Below are positions 32,872 through 41,661 of a stretch of DNA of 64,000 nt, piece by piece (within the stretch, counting starts at the first letter, position 1; each line of letters starts with the position of its first letter). The stretch spans positions 1,426,001 through 1,490,000 of the forward strand of contig OZ257137.1 of assembly GCA_965279115.1 (NCBI GenBank). The letters are read 5' to 3'. The translations under genes and the position numbers were made by a program. Below the pieces are notes generated by a model. The model made no database searches, was not told the origin of the DNA, and saw nothing but the letters and a program-made list of their open reading frames with translations. The stretch comes from JAEUOS01 sp965279115 (GTDB lineage: Bacteria > Pseudomonadota > Gammaproteobacteria > Burkholderiales > JAEUOS01).

Positions 32872-35778
32872 TCACCCGCACGCCCCCACCGCCCCGCAAG
32901 CCGTACAGAACTCGCACCCGTCCTTCTTGATCACGGTGGCGTTGCCGCATTCGCTGCATAGGCTGCCCTGCATCACTTCCACTTCGCCCTTGGCGCCGCC
33001 AACCGCGCGCGGCGCTTCGAGGATGCCCATTTCGCGTGTGGGATAGCCTTCTTCCGTGAGCACGCCCAGCATGGCGTAGCGGTGGATGATCAGGCGGGCC
33101 AGGTAGGCCACGGTGGAGGGCCAGGTTTGCTGGCGGCGCTCGCCGGGCACAAAGGCCATGAAGTCGCCCAGCGGCTCGGCGTAGTTCAAGAGCTTGCGCA
33201 GCTTCATACCGATCCACGCCGGGTCCAGCACGCGCATGTCGAGCGAGAGGATGCGTGACAAGCCATCCAGCGCGCGCGGGTAGTTGCCGCTGAGCCACAT
33301 GGAATACGGGCGGGTCACGCCGTCGGGCAGCGTCACTTCCTTCAGGCCCAATACAAAGTCTTCATCCGTGGCCGGGTTGACGATGTCCACCGTCCAGGAG
33401 AGCGTGCCGTCGGTGCCGGTGCGCGGTTCGGTCAGGGCGAACATGGCGTCGAGCACCGGGTGCGGGCGGCCTTCGGGGCTCAGCAAATCGGGCGCCTTTT
33501 CATCCAGCGCGCCCAGGCGGTCGCAGCGCCACTGCACCAGTTGCGCGAGGCCGGCAGCCACGGAAGGGATCAACTTCTGCTCGCCGTGCGGCGGGAAGGG
33601 CATGACAAAGCTTTTCTCGCCCGGGGTCTTGGAAAGCACTTCGAGCTTGAGCTTCAGCCAGGCGCGGTCGTTGGCGCGCATGTCCATGGAAAGCGTCTTG
33701 GCCACTGCACCCAGGCCGCGCGGCTGGTCGGTACCGTTGACCCATACCTCGAACGGGAAGGCCTGGCCTTCTTCCTCGATATGGCCGACAAACAGGCCGA
33801 ATTCGCCACCGGGGTGGCTCATCATGTAGGTCCAGGCGCTGTTGCCGCCCGGCAGCGTGGGCCGGCCGGGCCAGCGCAGGCTGGCCAGCACGGGCGCCGG
33901 CAGGCTCTTGATGGAAAGGCGCTTGTTGGCTTCCAGGATCTCCACGTCCTGCGGGGTCTTGTTGGTATCGGCCGGCTTGTCGCTGGTGACTGACAGCACC
34001 GAACCCAGCACGCTGTTGGGGCGGTAGGTGGCCAGGCCCTTCAGGCCGGACTTCCACGCGCTCATGTACAGGTTTTCGAAGTCCGAATACGGGTAGTCGG
34101 CCGGCACGTTTACCGTCTTGGAGATGGAGGTGTCGATTGCCGGGGCCACGGCGGCCACCATTTCTTCATGCGCGGAAGCCGAAATCTCCAGCGCCGTCAC
34201 GAAGTACTCGGGCAGCTTGCTCATGTCGCCGCCCACATGCTTGTACAGGCGCCATGCATAGTCTTCCACCGCATATTCCTTGTGGGTGCCGTCGGCCATG
34301 CGCTTCTTGCGCGTGTAGGTCCAGGAGAACGGCGGCTCGATGCCGTTCGATGCATTGTCGGCAAACGCCAGGCTGATGGTGCCGGTGGGCGCGATGGAAA
34401 GCAGGTGCGAATTGCGGATGCCGTATTTGCGGATCTTGTCCTTGACCTCGTTGGGCAGGCGCGAGGCGAAGTTGCCGCCGGACAAGTACATGTCGGCGTT
34501 GAACAACTGGAAGGCGCCACGTTCGCGCGCCATTTCCACCGAGTACAGGTAGGCACGGTCGCGCATGGCCTCGGTGATCTTGGCGGCCATGGCACGCGCT
34601 TCGGCGGTGTCGTAGCGCAGCTTCAGCATGATGAGCGCATCGCCCAGGCCGGTGAACCCCAGGCCCACGCGGCGCTTGGAGTCGGCTTCGGCCTTTTGCG
34701 CCGGCAGCGGCCAGTGGGTCGCATCGAGCACGTTGTCCAGCATGCGGGTGGACACGTCCACCACCTTGCCGAAGGCCACGAAGTCGAAGCTCGGCTTTTC
34801 GCCGAACGCGTCCTTCACAAACTTGGTCAAGTTGATCGAGCCCAGGCAGCAGCAGCCATACGGCGGCAGCGGCTGTTCGGCGCACGGGTTGGTGGCCTCG
34901 ATGGTCTCGCAGTAATAAAGGTTGTTGTCCTTGTTCATGCGGTCCAGGAACAAAATCCCCGGCTCGGCATGGTCGTAGGTGGACCGCATGATCTGGTCCC
35001 ACAGGTCGCGGGCGCGCACCTTCTGGTAGACCCACTGGCCGTCCTCGCGCTGGTAGGCGCCGGCCTTCATGATGTCGGCCGAGGGCTTGGCCTTGTGCGC
35101 GAGCTCGACGTCGCCATCGGCTTCCACCGCCTGCATGAAGGGGTCGGTCACGCCCACCGAGACATTGAAGTTGGTGAGGTCGCCCTTGTCCTTGGCGTGG
35201 ATGAATTTCTCGATGTCCGGATGGTCGCAACGCAGCACGCCCATTTGCGCGCCGCGCCTGGCGCCGGCCGATTCCACCGTTTCGCAAGACCGGTCGAACA
35301 CCCGCATATAAGAAACCGGGCCCGAAGCGCGCGAGTTGGTGCCCTTCACATGCGCCCCTACCGGGCGGATGGACGAAAAGTCGTAACCCACACCGCCACC
35401 GCGGCGCATGGTTTCCGCTGCTTCAGACAGCGCGGTGTAAATGCCGGGGCGGCCGTCCACCACTTCAGTGATGGAGTCGCCCACCGGCTGGACAAAGCAA
35501 TTGATCAGCGTGGCGGTCAAATCGGTGCCGGCGGCGGAGTTGATCCGGCCGGCCGGAACGAAGCCGTTTTCCTGTGCCCAGAGGAACTGTTTTTCCCAAT
35601 GTGAGCGTTTGCTCTCGGGCTCCACTGCGGCCAATGCGCGGGCCACCCGTTTACGGACTTCCTGCACCGTCTGTTCGGTGCCCTTGGCGTACTTCTCGAC
35701 TAACACCTCGGCACAGATCTCCTGCTCGCCCAGGTTGGCTGCGGAGTTAACTAAACCTTTTGAATCAATGGTTTGCAT
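32872..35778 (-). CDS. nrdJ: adenosylcobalamin-dependent ribonucleoside-diphosphate reductase (class II)
   Basis: A 968-residue class II ribonucleotide reductase, converting ribonucleotides to deoxyribonucleotides with a cobalamin-derived thiyl radical, independent of oxygen. Visible landmarks: the first redox Cys in TLINCFVQPV (near 93), the NPCAEQPLPPYGCCCLGSINL active-site stretch (about 297-317), the second half of the barrel with IAPTGTIS, and a C-terminal zinc-ribbon tail with four Cys-x2-Cys pairs ending the protein (CSEC, CEFC, CTAC, and the last C). Length fits the long proteobacterial form with extra C-terminal domains. An AGGA site precedes the ATG. This gene is backbone: composition returns to high GC right after the restriction-modification pair. 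Confidence 0.94.
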   Translation of the reverse strand: MQTIDSKGLVNSAANLGEQEICAEVLVEKYAKGTEQTVQEVRKRVARALAAVEPESKRSHWEKQFLWAQENGFVPAGRINSAAGTDLTATLINCFVQPVGDSITEVVDGRPGIYTALSEAAETMRRGGGVGYDFSSIRPVGAHVKGTNSRASGPVSYMRVFDRSCETVESAGARRGAQMGVLRCDHPDIEKFIHAKDKGDLTNFNVSVGVTDPFMQAVEADGDVELAHKAKPSADIMKAGAYQREDGQWVYQKVRARDLWDQIMRSTYDHAEPGILFLDRMNKDNNLYYCETIEATNPCAEQPLPPYGCCCLGSINLTKFVKDAFGEKPSFDFVAFGKVVDVSTRMLDNVLDATHWPLPAQKAEADSKRRVGLGFTGLGDALIMLKLRYDTAEARAMAAKITEAMRDRAYLYSVEMARERGAFQLFNADMYLSGGNFASRLPNEVKDKIRKYGIRNSHLLSIAPTGTISLAFADNASNGIEPPFSWTYTRKKRMADGTHKEYAVEDYAWRLYKHVGGDMSKLPEYFVTALEISASAHEEMVAAVAPAIDTSISKTVNVPADYPYSDFENLYMSAWKSGLKGLATYRPNSVLGSVLSVTSDKPADTNKTPQDVEILEANKRLSIKSLPAPVLASLRWPGRPTLPGGNSAWTYMMSHPGGEFGLFVGHIEEEGQAFPFEVWVNGTDQPRGLGAVAKTLSMDMRANDRAWLKLKLEVLSKTPGEKSFVMPFPPHGEQKLIPSVAAGLAQLVQWRCDRLGALDEKAPDLLSPEGRPHPVLDAMFALTEPRTGTDGTLSWTVDIVNPATDEDFVLGLKEVTLPDGVTRPYSMWLSGNYPRALDGLSRILSLDMRVLDPAWIGMKLRKLLNYAEPLGDFMAFVPGERRQQTWPSTVAYLARLIIHRYAMLGVLTEEGYPTREMGILEAPRAVGGAKGEVEVMQGSLCSECGNATVIKKDGCEFCTACGAVGACG

Positions 35779-35801
35779 AATTATCCTCGCCTAGTGATGG
35801 A

Positions 35802-35831
35802 AGATAGCGTACACCCGTTTTGGCGTGCCAA
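35802..35831 (-). promoter_or_regulatory. candidate nrdJ promoter
   Basis: On the minus strand, TTGGCA (35831-35826), an 18-base spacer and CTATCT (35807-35802), giving a predicted start near 35795 and a leader of about 17 bases. No cobalamin riboswitch core and no NrdR-box pair was recognised in 35779-35991, and the leader would be too short for a riboswitch. Confidence 0.45.
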
Positions 35832-35842
35832 CACAAGGCAAT

Positions 35843-35872
35843 AAAAAAATATTTTTGCGGCCCGGACGGGCC
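35843..35872 (-). terminator. terminator or attenuator upstream of nrdJ
   Basis: On the minus strand a GGCCC/GGGCC stem (35872-35868 with 35863-35859, 4-base loop) is followed, after an A-rich stretch, by a run of seven T (35849-35843). It lies about 120 bases past the stop of the small leftward gene at 35992 and just upstream of the nrdJ promoter. It most likely ends the small gene's transcript. Confidence 0.45.
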
Positions 35873-35991
35873 CGAAAAATGCTGTTTTTTGGTGCAGAAA
35901 AGTGGTGTTCCGGGATGGGGTGGCGGCGCCAGAACAGGCAGCCGCGGCGGTGTTTATACGCTTATTTCTCAGGCGGGGGTGCCGCCCTGGT

Positions 35992-36312
35992 TCAGGACTG
36001 CCGAAACCCGGTCCGGCGCCGCTCCCCACCCAGCGCCTGTAGCAGGTGCGTCAAGGCGAGTTGGGCGCGCTGGACGGTGCGTTCGTCTTCAATATCGCGC
36101 TCATGCATGATCCACGCGGCCAGCTCATTGCGCAGGGTCGTGCGGCCATTTTCAGTCTGCGCCAGCACGTTCAGTTCCATCAGCGCGGTGGTGGCGGTGA
36201 GGCCTTCTTCATGGACGATGGCCTCGACGGCCACGTCCACGTCCTCGCTGGTCACCTCACCGCCGAGGATCTCGCACACTTCGCTGCGCAGGTCTTCGTA
36301 TCCGCCGATCAT
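35992..36312 (-). CDS. hypothetical protein
   Basis: A 106-residue acidic, all-helical-looking protein with no signal peptide or membrane helix. I do not recognise it. ATG 36312 is preferred to a start nine codons upstream because GGGAGA stands 5 bases before it. Repeated Glu/Asp-rich helices (GGEVTSEDVDVAVEAIVHEEG) and a C-terminal Arg cluster are the only visible traits. It precedes nrdJ on the same strand but is separated by a terminator-like hairpin and a promoter. Confidence 0.55.
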   Translation of the reverse strand: MIGGYEDLRSEVCEILGGEVTSEDVDVAVEAIVHEEGLTATTALMELNVLAQTENGRTTLRNELAAWIMHERDIEDERTVQRAQLALTHLLQALGGERRRTGFRQS

Positions 36313-36434
36313 GGCTGTCTCCCTCGTTGTGCTGTACATGGGCCGGGCGCAAAGACGCCAGCCTGTAGGTACACACTACGCCCGCGGCGCGAGGGAAACT
36401 TGATGTTGCGCAAATGTCGCGGCGATCACAAATA

Positions 36435-36449
36435 GCGCCATTGCGGCGC
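36435..36449 (-). terminator. hairpin just after the leftward oxidoreductase operon
   Basis: GCGCC (36435-36439), loop ATTGC, GGCGC (36445-36449), starting 5 bases past the stop at 36454 on the minus strand and followed there by TATTTGTG. The stem is short and the T tract weak. The remaining bases to 36312 show no gene. Confidence 0.4.
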
Positions 36450-36453
36450 CACC

Positions 36454-37437
36454 TCAGACCTCCAGGATGAACTTGCCGAAGTGGCGGTTCTCGCGCATGG
36501 CCAGTTGCGCCTGATCCGCCTCGGCCAGCGCATAGGTGCGCTCCACCGGCATGGCGAAGGCCCCTGCGGCCACATCGGCCTCAAGGTCCTGCCACGCCGC
36601 CGACACCACGGCAGCGGCCTCGTTCACGTCGCGCAAGCGGAACGACACCCCGCGCAACTGCACGCGCTTCTTGGCCAGCAGGTCCAGGTCGATGGGCCCT
36701 GACACGCCGCCCATGCGGCCCACCTGCACCCAGCGCGCGCCGACGGCGGCCATGGCGAGGTGGTCGTCGATGGCCTTGGCGCCGACCATGTCGACAATCA
36801 CGTCCGCACCGCGGCCGTCGGTGGCGGCGAGCACCGCCTGCGCGGCGCTGCCCTGCGCATAGTCGATGCCGTGGGTCAGGCCGAGCGTGGTCAGGCGCGG
36901 AATCTTGCCCGGGCTGGCGGTGCCGGCCACCACGGCCGCGCCGATCCGGCGCCCGAGTTGCGCGGCGGCAATGCCCACGCCGCTGGCGGCGGCCTGGATG
37001 AAGAGCGCGCCGCCCCTGGCCAATTGCCCGTTGGTCACCACCGCGTCATGCGCGGTGAACAGGGCCACCGGCAAGGCGGCCGCCTGCACGAATGACAGCG
37101 CCGCCGGCATGCGCACCGCCAGGCGATGGTGGATCACCACCTGCTCGGCATAGGCGCCCGAGGGCATGCCCATGACGCGGTCGCCGACCTTCCAGCCGGT
37201 GACATTCGCCCCCATGCCGATGACCTCACCTGCGGCCTCCAGTCCGGCGATGGGATGTGGCGGCCTGGTGGAGATGCGCTCGTAGTGCCGGGCGCTGCGG
37301 CCAAGGTCGGCGCGGTTGAGACCGGCCGCACGCACTTTGAGCAACAGGTCGTCGGGGCCGGGGGTGAGGTCCGGCAGGTCTGTGAAGCGCAGCTGCGATT
37401 TGCCTGCGTCGTTCTTTTCGATGATCCACGCCTTCAT
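36454..37437 (-). CDS. zinc-independent quinone oxidoreductase-like protein (MDR family)
   Basis: A 327-residue medium-chain reductase without structural-zinc cysteines, like QOR/zeta-crystallin. The NADPH site is AAASGVGIAAAQLG at about 140-153. N-terminal VRAAGLNRADLGR corresponds to the QOR NPVD-type element. It would use NADPH to reduce a quinone or an activated double bond. The ATG at 37437 has GGGAG 7 bases upstream; the TTG two codons earlier does not fit. It is the last gene of a leftward operon headed by the GntR regulator and follows the Bug gene by 15 bases. Confidence 0.87.
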   Translation of the reverse strand: MKAWIIEKNDAGKSQLRFTDLPDLTPGPDDLLLKVRAAGLNRADLGRSARHYERISTRPPHPIAGLEAAGEVIGMGANVTGWKVGDRVMGMPSGAYAEQVVIHHRLAVRMPAALSFVQAAALPVALFTAHDAVVTNGQLARGGALFIQAAASGVGIAAAQLGRRIGAAVVAGTASPGKIPRLTTLGLTHGIDYAQGSAAQAVLAATDGRGADVIVDMVGAKAIDDHLAMAAVGARWVQVGRMGGVSGPIDLDLLAKKRVQLRGVSFRLRDVNEAAAVVSAAWQDLEADVAAGAFAMPVERTYALAEADQAQLAMRENRHFGKFILEV

Positions 37438-37452
37438 TGACAAGCTCCCTGG

Positions 37453-38403
37453 TTATTCGGCCTTGATGCCGCGCTCGCGGATCAGCTGGCCGTACTTCTC
37501 GTAGTCCGATTTCACCAGCCGCGCGAACTCCTCGGTGGGCGTGGCGCCCTTGCCGTAGCCGGCGTCCTGCAGGCGCTGCTGCACCGCGGGTTCCAGAAGC
37601 GCGGCCGCGAGGTCACGCTGCAGGCGCGCCACCACCTGCGGCGGCGTGCCGCCCGGCGCCAGGAAACCCAGCCAGCCTTCGACGCTGTAGCCCGGCAGGG
37701 TCTCGCCCACGGTGGGCACCTCCGGCAGTTGCGGCGAGCGCTGCGAGCCGGCCACCGCGATGGCGCGCAGCTTGCCCGCGCGAACATGCGGAATCGAGGT
37801 GGAGAGCACGTCGAACATCATGGTGATCTGCCCGCCCATCACATCGGCCAGCGCCAGCACCGAGCCCTTGTAGGGCACATGCACGGTCTTCACCCCGGCA
37901 CTGCGATCCAGCAGTTCGCCGGCCAGGTGCGAATGCGCGCCGACGCCCCACGAACCGTAGGTTAGCTTGCCCGGCTGCGACTTGGCCAGCGCCACCACAT
38001 CGGCCATTGTGCGCACCGACAGGGTGTTGTTGACCACCAGGATGTAATAGGACTGCACCGCCTGGGTGACAGGTACCAGGTCCTTCATCGGGTCGAAGCT
38101 GAGCTTGTACAGGTGCGGATTGACCACCAGGTTGGGCGACACCAGCACGATGGTGTGGCCGTCGGCGGGCGAGCGCGCCACCATCTCCATCCCGATCGAT
38201 GAACCGGCGCCGGGCTTGTGCTCGATCACCACCGTTTGCCCGAGGCGCTGCGCCAGGCCCGGCTGGATCGCGCGGGCGACGATGTCGGTCGAGCCGCCGG
38301 GCGGAAACGGCACCACCAGGCGCACCGGGCGGGACGGAAACTCCTGCGCGAACGACAGGCAACTCCACAGCGCGCAGGCAAGCGCTACGATCCACGGCTT
38401 CAT
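37453..38403 (-). CDS. Bug/TctC-type substrate-binding protein
   Basis: A 316-residue exported solute-binding protein. The Met at 38403 starts a signal peptide (KPWIVALACALWSCLSFAQ); an in-frame start ten codons earlier would add only basic residues. Family segments: FPSRPVRLVVPFPPGGSTD, QTVVIEHKPGAGSSIG, LTYGSWGVGAHSHL, HVPYKGSVLALADVMGG. It lies between an SDR and a quinone-oxidoreductase gene in the leftward operon. Confidence 0.92.
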   Translation of the reverse strand: MKPWIVALACALWSCLSFAQEFPSRPVRLVVPFPPGGSTDIVARAIQPGLAQRLGQTVVIEHKPGAGSSIGMEMVARSPADGHTIVLVSPNLVVNPHLYKLSFDPMKDLVPVTQAVQSYYILVVNNTLSVRTMADVVALAKSQPGKLTYGSWGVGAHSHLAGELLDRSAGVKTVHVPYKGSVLALADVMGGQITMMFDVLSTSIPHVRAGKLRAIAVAGSQRSPQLPEVPTVGETLPGYSVEGWLGFLAPGGTPPQVVARLQRDLAAALLEPAVQQRLQDAGYGKGATPTEEFARLVKSDYEKYGQLIRERGIKAE

Positions 38404-38461
38404 CTTGCGTCTCCTCGGTGTTGTTGCCGCCACCGCGGGGGCCGATGAAGCCGGGCCGCGG

Positions 38462-39214
38462 TCAGGGCATGATTTCGCCGCCGTTCGGGTGCAGCAGCTG
38501 GCCGCAATAGTAGCGCGCCTCGTCGGAGGCCAGGAACACGAAGGCCGGCGTCATGTCTTCCGGCGTGCCCAGGCGCTTCAGGGGCAGGCTGGCGGCGTGC
38601 GCGGCCTTGACGTCTTCCGGCAACGGGTCGAAGCCGGTGTCCACCAGCCCCGGCGAGACGCCATTGACAAGCACGCCATAAGGCGCCATTTCCTTGGCCA
38701 GTGCGCGGGTGAAGGCGATCACCCCGCCCTTGGCGGCGGAATAGGCGGTGTAGTTCTCGCGGCCGATGTAGCCCAGCTGCGAGCACAGGTTGATGATCCA
38801 GCCGCGCTTCCTTGCCTGCATGTGGCGCGCTGCGGCGCGCGAGCACAGGAACTGGCCGCGCAGGTGCACGCTCATCATGCGGTCCCAGTCGGCCACGCTC
38901 ATCTCGGTGATGGGCTGCGGGCGCTGGATGCCGGCGTTGTTGACCAGCACATCAAGGTGGCCGAAGCCGGCGATCACCTTGGCGAAGGCTGCGTCGACTT
39001 CGGTTTCCAACGTGACGTCCGCCCGCACCGCCATGGCGCGCCGGCCCAGCGCCTCGATCTCGGCCACCAGGCTTTTCGCATCGTCCTCGCCCGCCACATA
39101 CAGCACCGCCACGTCGGCGCCCTCGGCTGCATAGGCCAGTGCGACCGCACGGCCGATGCCGGTGTTGCCGCCGGTGATGAGCGCGGTGCGCCCTGCCAAT
39201 CGATTCAAACTCAT
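38462..39214 (-). CDS. SDR family oxidoreductase (FabG-like)
   Basis: A 250-residue classical short-chain dehydrogenase. Cofactor motif TGGNTGIGRAV (about 15-25), NNAG (about 91-94), catalytic Ser in NLCSQLGYIG and YSAAK with catalytic Tyr and Lys, and a C-terminal stretch where the usual VDGG is altered to HPNGGE. Start ATG at 39214 overlaps the stop of the racemase-like gene by four bases (ATGA), so they are translationally coupled. It probably interconverts a hydroxy and an oxo intermediate of the pathway. Confidence 0.88.
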   Translation of the reverse strand: MSLNRLAGRTALITGGNTGIGRAVALAYAAEGADVAVLYVAGEDDAKSLVAEIEALGRRAMAVRADVTLETEVDAAFAKVIAGFGHLDVLVNNAGIQRPQPITEMSVADWDRMMSVHLRGQFLCSRAAARHMQARKRGWIINLCSQLGYIGRENYTAYSAAKGGVIAFTRALAKEMAPYGVLVNGVSPGLVDTGFDPLPEDVKAAHAASLPLKRLGTPEDMTPAFVFLASDEARYYCGQLLHPNGGEIMP

Positions 39215-39942
39215 GGGACCTCCCTGAAAAGCCGCCCCCAGCCCTGCACCCGCTTCGGGTCCACGCCGGAAAGCTTGAGGCACTTCCATACCGCGGTGGA
39301 AATGCTGTCGTAGATCGGAATGCCGGTTTCCTTTTCGAGCGCCTCCACCAGCGGCGCCGAGCGCAGGTTGGTGCACAGGGGAATGATGGCCGCCGGTTTC
39401 GCCTTGGCCACCTCACGCGTCATGGCGATGATCTCTTCCTCGGTGACTTCGGAGAACGAGAAGTTGTGCGAAAGCCCGAGGTGGCGCTCGGCCACCACGT
39501 TGAAGCCGGCCTTGGCATAGTTGGCGTTGATGCGTTCCTGCACGTCGTCGGTATAGGGCGTCACAAACGCGATGTCGCGCGCGCCGGTGGCACGCAATAT
39601 CTCGTTGATGGCCAGTACCGAGGTGCCCGCCGGGATGCCGGTGCGCTCGGTGATGCGCTGGCACAGCAGCTCGTCGGACTCGAAGCCCAGCCAGGACGAC
39701 GAGGTACCGTTCCAGGCGATGGCATGCAGCTCGGCGTCGGACAACAGGTCGGCGGCGGCGAGGATGTTGCTGTCGTCGAACTGTGACAAGGCGGTGTCGG
39801 ACAGGGCGATGGTCTTGACGCGAAAGCGCCCGAAATGGGCGGTGACCTCCGGCAGGCCGGCCAGCATCATGGTGGTGATGGGCTCGAGCGCGGTGTTGGA
39901 AGACGGCGTCAACATGCCGATGAGGGTGCGTTTTACGGGCAT
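39211..39942 (-). CDS. maleate isomerase-like protein, one active-site cysteine
   Basis: A 243-residue Asp/Glu racemase superfamily protein of the maleate isomerase branch (LIGMLTPSSNTALEP at the start). The first catalytic Cys position is G79 (IAWNGTSSS), while the second is kept (C190 in IIPLCTNLRS). Its pattern matches the single-Cys type, so cis-trans isomerisation by the two-Cys mechanism is unlikely. It is the second gene of the leftward operon after the GntR regulator and is coupled to the SDR gene. Two similar proteins are encoded at 6786 and 47999 with different cysteine patterns. Confidence 0.82.
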   Translation of the reverse strand: MPVKRTLIGMLTPSSNTALEPITTMMLAGLPEVTAHFGRFRVKTIALSDTALSQFDDSNILAAADLLSDAELHAIAWNGTSSSWLGFESDELLCQRITERTGIPAGTSVLAINEILRATGARDIAFVTPYTDDVQERINANYAKAGFNVVAERHLGLSHNFSFSEVTEEEIIAMTREVAKAKPAAIIPLCTNLRSAPLVEALEKETGIPIYDSISTAVWKCLKLSGVDPKRVQGWGRLFREVP

Positions 39943-40015
39943 TGGGTATGGTCTGGCGGAAATGCTGCGATGGAAAAATGGCTCGCAAGGTGCGTGCCGT
40001 CGGCGTCAATCAGGT

Positions 40016-40786
40016 TCAGGCGGCCAGCGCTCCCGCGAGGTCGAAGTCGTCCTGGCTTGTGCGCTTCATGTCGAGGCCTTCTTCCACCTCATTCAGGTGC
40101 GCGAGCATGAGCTTCGCGGCGCGCGCGCCGTCGCCCTTGGCGATGGCTTCGGTGATGGCCACATGGTCGTTGCCGCGGCAGGCTGGCACGTTGGGGCTTT
40201 CGTACAGGTAGATGATCAAGCTGGTGAGGGTTTCCAGTTCGCGCAGCACGCGCAGCATCAGGCTGTTGCCGGCCAGTTCCGCCAGCAGCAGGTGGAATTC
40301 GCCGGTCAGGCGGATCAGGGCGCGGTGGTCGCCGGCCGCGTGGGCCTCGCCCTCCCTTTTCAGGTGTGCTTGCAGGCGCCTCACCATCGCGCCGTTGCTG
40401 CGTGCGGCGAGGCCCTGCACGATGGCGGGTTCGAGCAGGCGGCGCACCTCGAATACCTCGCGCGCCTGCTCGGCGGTCGGTTCGCTCACGAACGCACCAC
40501 GGTTGGGATGCAGGGTGACGATGCCCTCATGCGCCAGGCGCGCCAGCACCGCGCGCACCCGGGCGCGATTGACGCCGAACACCTCGGCCAGGCGGTCTTC
40601 CACCAGCTTGGTGCCCGGCGGCAGGCGATGCTCGACGACCGCGCCCATGATGCGCTCGACCATCTCGTCCTGGGTCGGGGGCTTTTTGGGTGCAGGTTTG
40701 GCTGGCATGGCGGGGGCCGATTGTAATGCCGCGATGCCTCCCCCGGGCGTGGACAGCAACTTTGCGCGCGCACCAAAATGGCTCAT
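40016..40786 (-). CDS. GntR family transcriptional regulator, FCD subfamily
   Basis: A 256-residue repressor-type regulator. The winged helix-turn-helix at about 42-105 contains PPGTKLVEDRLAEVFGVNRARVRAVLARLAHEGIV and HPNRGAFVSEPT. The FCD effector domain follows, with metal/ligand residues in FHLLLAELAGN and DHVAITEAIAKGD...HL. Start 40786 is preferred (AGG 9 bases upstream); an ATG at 40708 is a shorter option. It heads the leftward operon and faces the rightward cluster, so it probably controls both through the inverted repeats at 40810-40855, responding to a pathway carboxylate. Confidence 0.9.
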   Translation of the reverse strand: MSHFGARAKLLSTPGGGIAALQSAPAMPAKPAPKKPPTQDEMVERIMGAVVEHRLPPGTKLVEDRLAEVFGVNRARVRAVLARLAHEGIVTLHPNRGAFVSEPTAEQAREVFEVRRLLEPAIVQGLAARSNGAMVRRLQAHLKREGEAHAAGDHRALIRLTGEFHLLLAELAGNSLMLRVLRELETLTSLIIYLYESPNVPACRGNDHVAITEAIAKGDGARAAKLMLAHLNEVEEGLDMKRTSQDDFDLAGALAA

Positions 40787-40809
40787 GAACGCACCTAAAT
40801 AGTGTACAA

Positions 40810-40855
40810 ACAATATCGTATATTGTTGACAATTTCTTGTTGTTTAGTCAACAAT
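40810..40855. promoter_or_regulatory. GntR operator array in the divergent intergenic region
   Basis: Three overlapping palindromes: ACAATAT/ATATTGT (40810-40816 and 40820-40826), ATTGTTGACAAT (40822-40833, arms ATTGT/ACAAT) and the wider ATTGTTGAC/GTCAACAAT pair (40822-40830 and 40847-40855). Spacing and the TTGT..ACAA core agree with FCD-type GntR operators. This AT-rich 60 bases is the only such patch for kilobases and lies between the starts at 40786 and 40920. Confidence 0.7.
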
Positions 40856-40919
40856 AGTTCCATCCGCGAATCTGCGGACCGTCATTTCGCAATTCCCGCA
40901 TCCGAAGGGAGCGCCGCGC

Positions 40920-41654
40920 ATGAAGCTCTTGCTGGTCAACGGAAATCGCACCCGCCCGGTCACCGAGGCGGTGCTGGCCGAGGCGCGCGCGGTGGCCGGG
41001 GCCGACACGCAGGTCGATGCAGTGGAAGCCGCCTTCGGCGCCGACATCGTGTTCTCGCATGCCGAGCATGCGGTGGCCGGCCATGCGGTGCTCGACGCAC
41101 TGGCACGCCATGCCGCCGGTTACGACGCGGCCATCCTCGCCATCTCGTTTGATTCGGGTCTCGCCGCCGCACGTGAACTGCTGCCCATGCCGGTGCTGGG
41201 CATCACCGAAGCGGCGCTCCTCACCGCCTGCCAACTGGGCCGGCGCATCGGCGTGGTGACGGTGGGGCGCAACTCGACTTCGTTGTACCGCGATGTGTTC
41301 GCGCAAAGCGGCGTGGCCGGGCGGATCGCCGCCATCGGCACGGTGGAACTTGCGTCGGCGGGTGAATATCTTTCGCCACTGGAATTCGACAAGCGCGTTG
41401 CCGCGGAAGCCCGGCGCCTGGTCGACACGGAAGATGCGGACGTGGTGGTGGCCTGCGGCGCGGCGCTGGCCGGCATCTCGCGCCGCGCGTGCGCCGAGGT
41501 GCCGGTGCCCTTCATCGACGGCGTGGGCGCCGCGGTGCGCCAGGCCGAGGCGCTGGTGCGCGGCGGCTACGCGGCACGCCCACGCGCCCCAGGACCGCGT
41601 GCCACCATGGCCGGCGTATCGCCGGAACTGGCCGCCCTGTTCGCACGCAGCTGA
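40920..41654 (+). CDS. hydantoin/Asp-Glu racemase-like protein
   Basis: A 244-residue member of the hydantoin racemase family (N-terminus LLLVNGNRTRPVTE, like NPNTT in the family). Hydantoin racemases use two cysteines; here the first is replaced by S76 (ISFDSGLAAARE, where CFDDPGL is usual) and the second is C179 (VVACGAALAGI). Activity may be one-sided or altered. Start ATG 40920 is the first gene of the rightward cluster and lies after the GntR operator. An amidohydrolase gene follows 7 bases later, consistent with a cyclic ureide or amide substrate. Confidence 0.82.
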   Translation: MKLLLVNGNRTRPVTEAVLAEARAVAGADTQVDAVEAAFGADIVFSHAEHAVAGHAVLDALARHAAGYDAAILAISFDSGLAAARELLPMPVLGITEAALLTACQLGRRIGVVTVGRNSTSLYRDVFAQSGVAGRIAAIGTVELASAGEYLSPLEFDKRVAAEARRLVDTEDADVVVACGAALAGISRRACAEVPVPFIDGVGAAVRQAEALVRGGYAARPRAPGPRATMAGVSPELAALFARS

Positions 41655-41661
41655 AAACGGC

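Noticed and set aside
35779..35991. A cobalamin riboswitch before nrdJ
   Set aside because: Expected for a B12-dependent enzyme, but no conserved B12-box core was recognised and the predicted leader is only about 17 bases.
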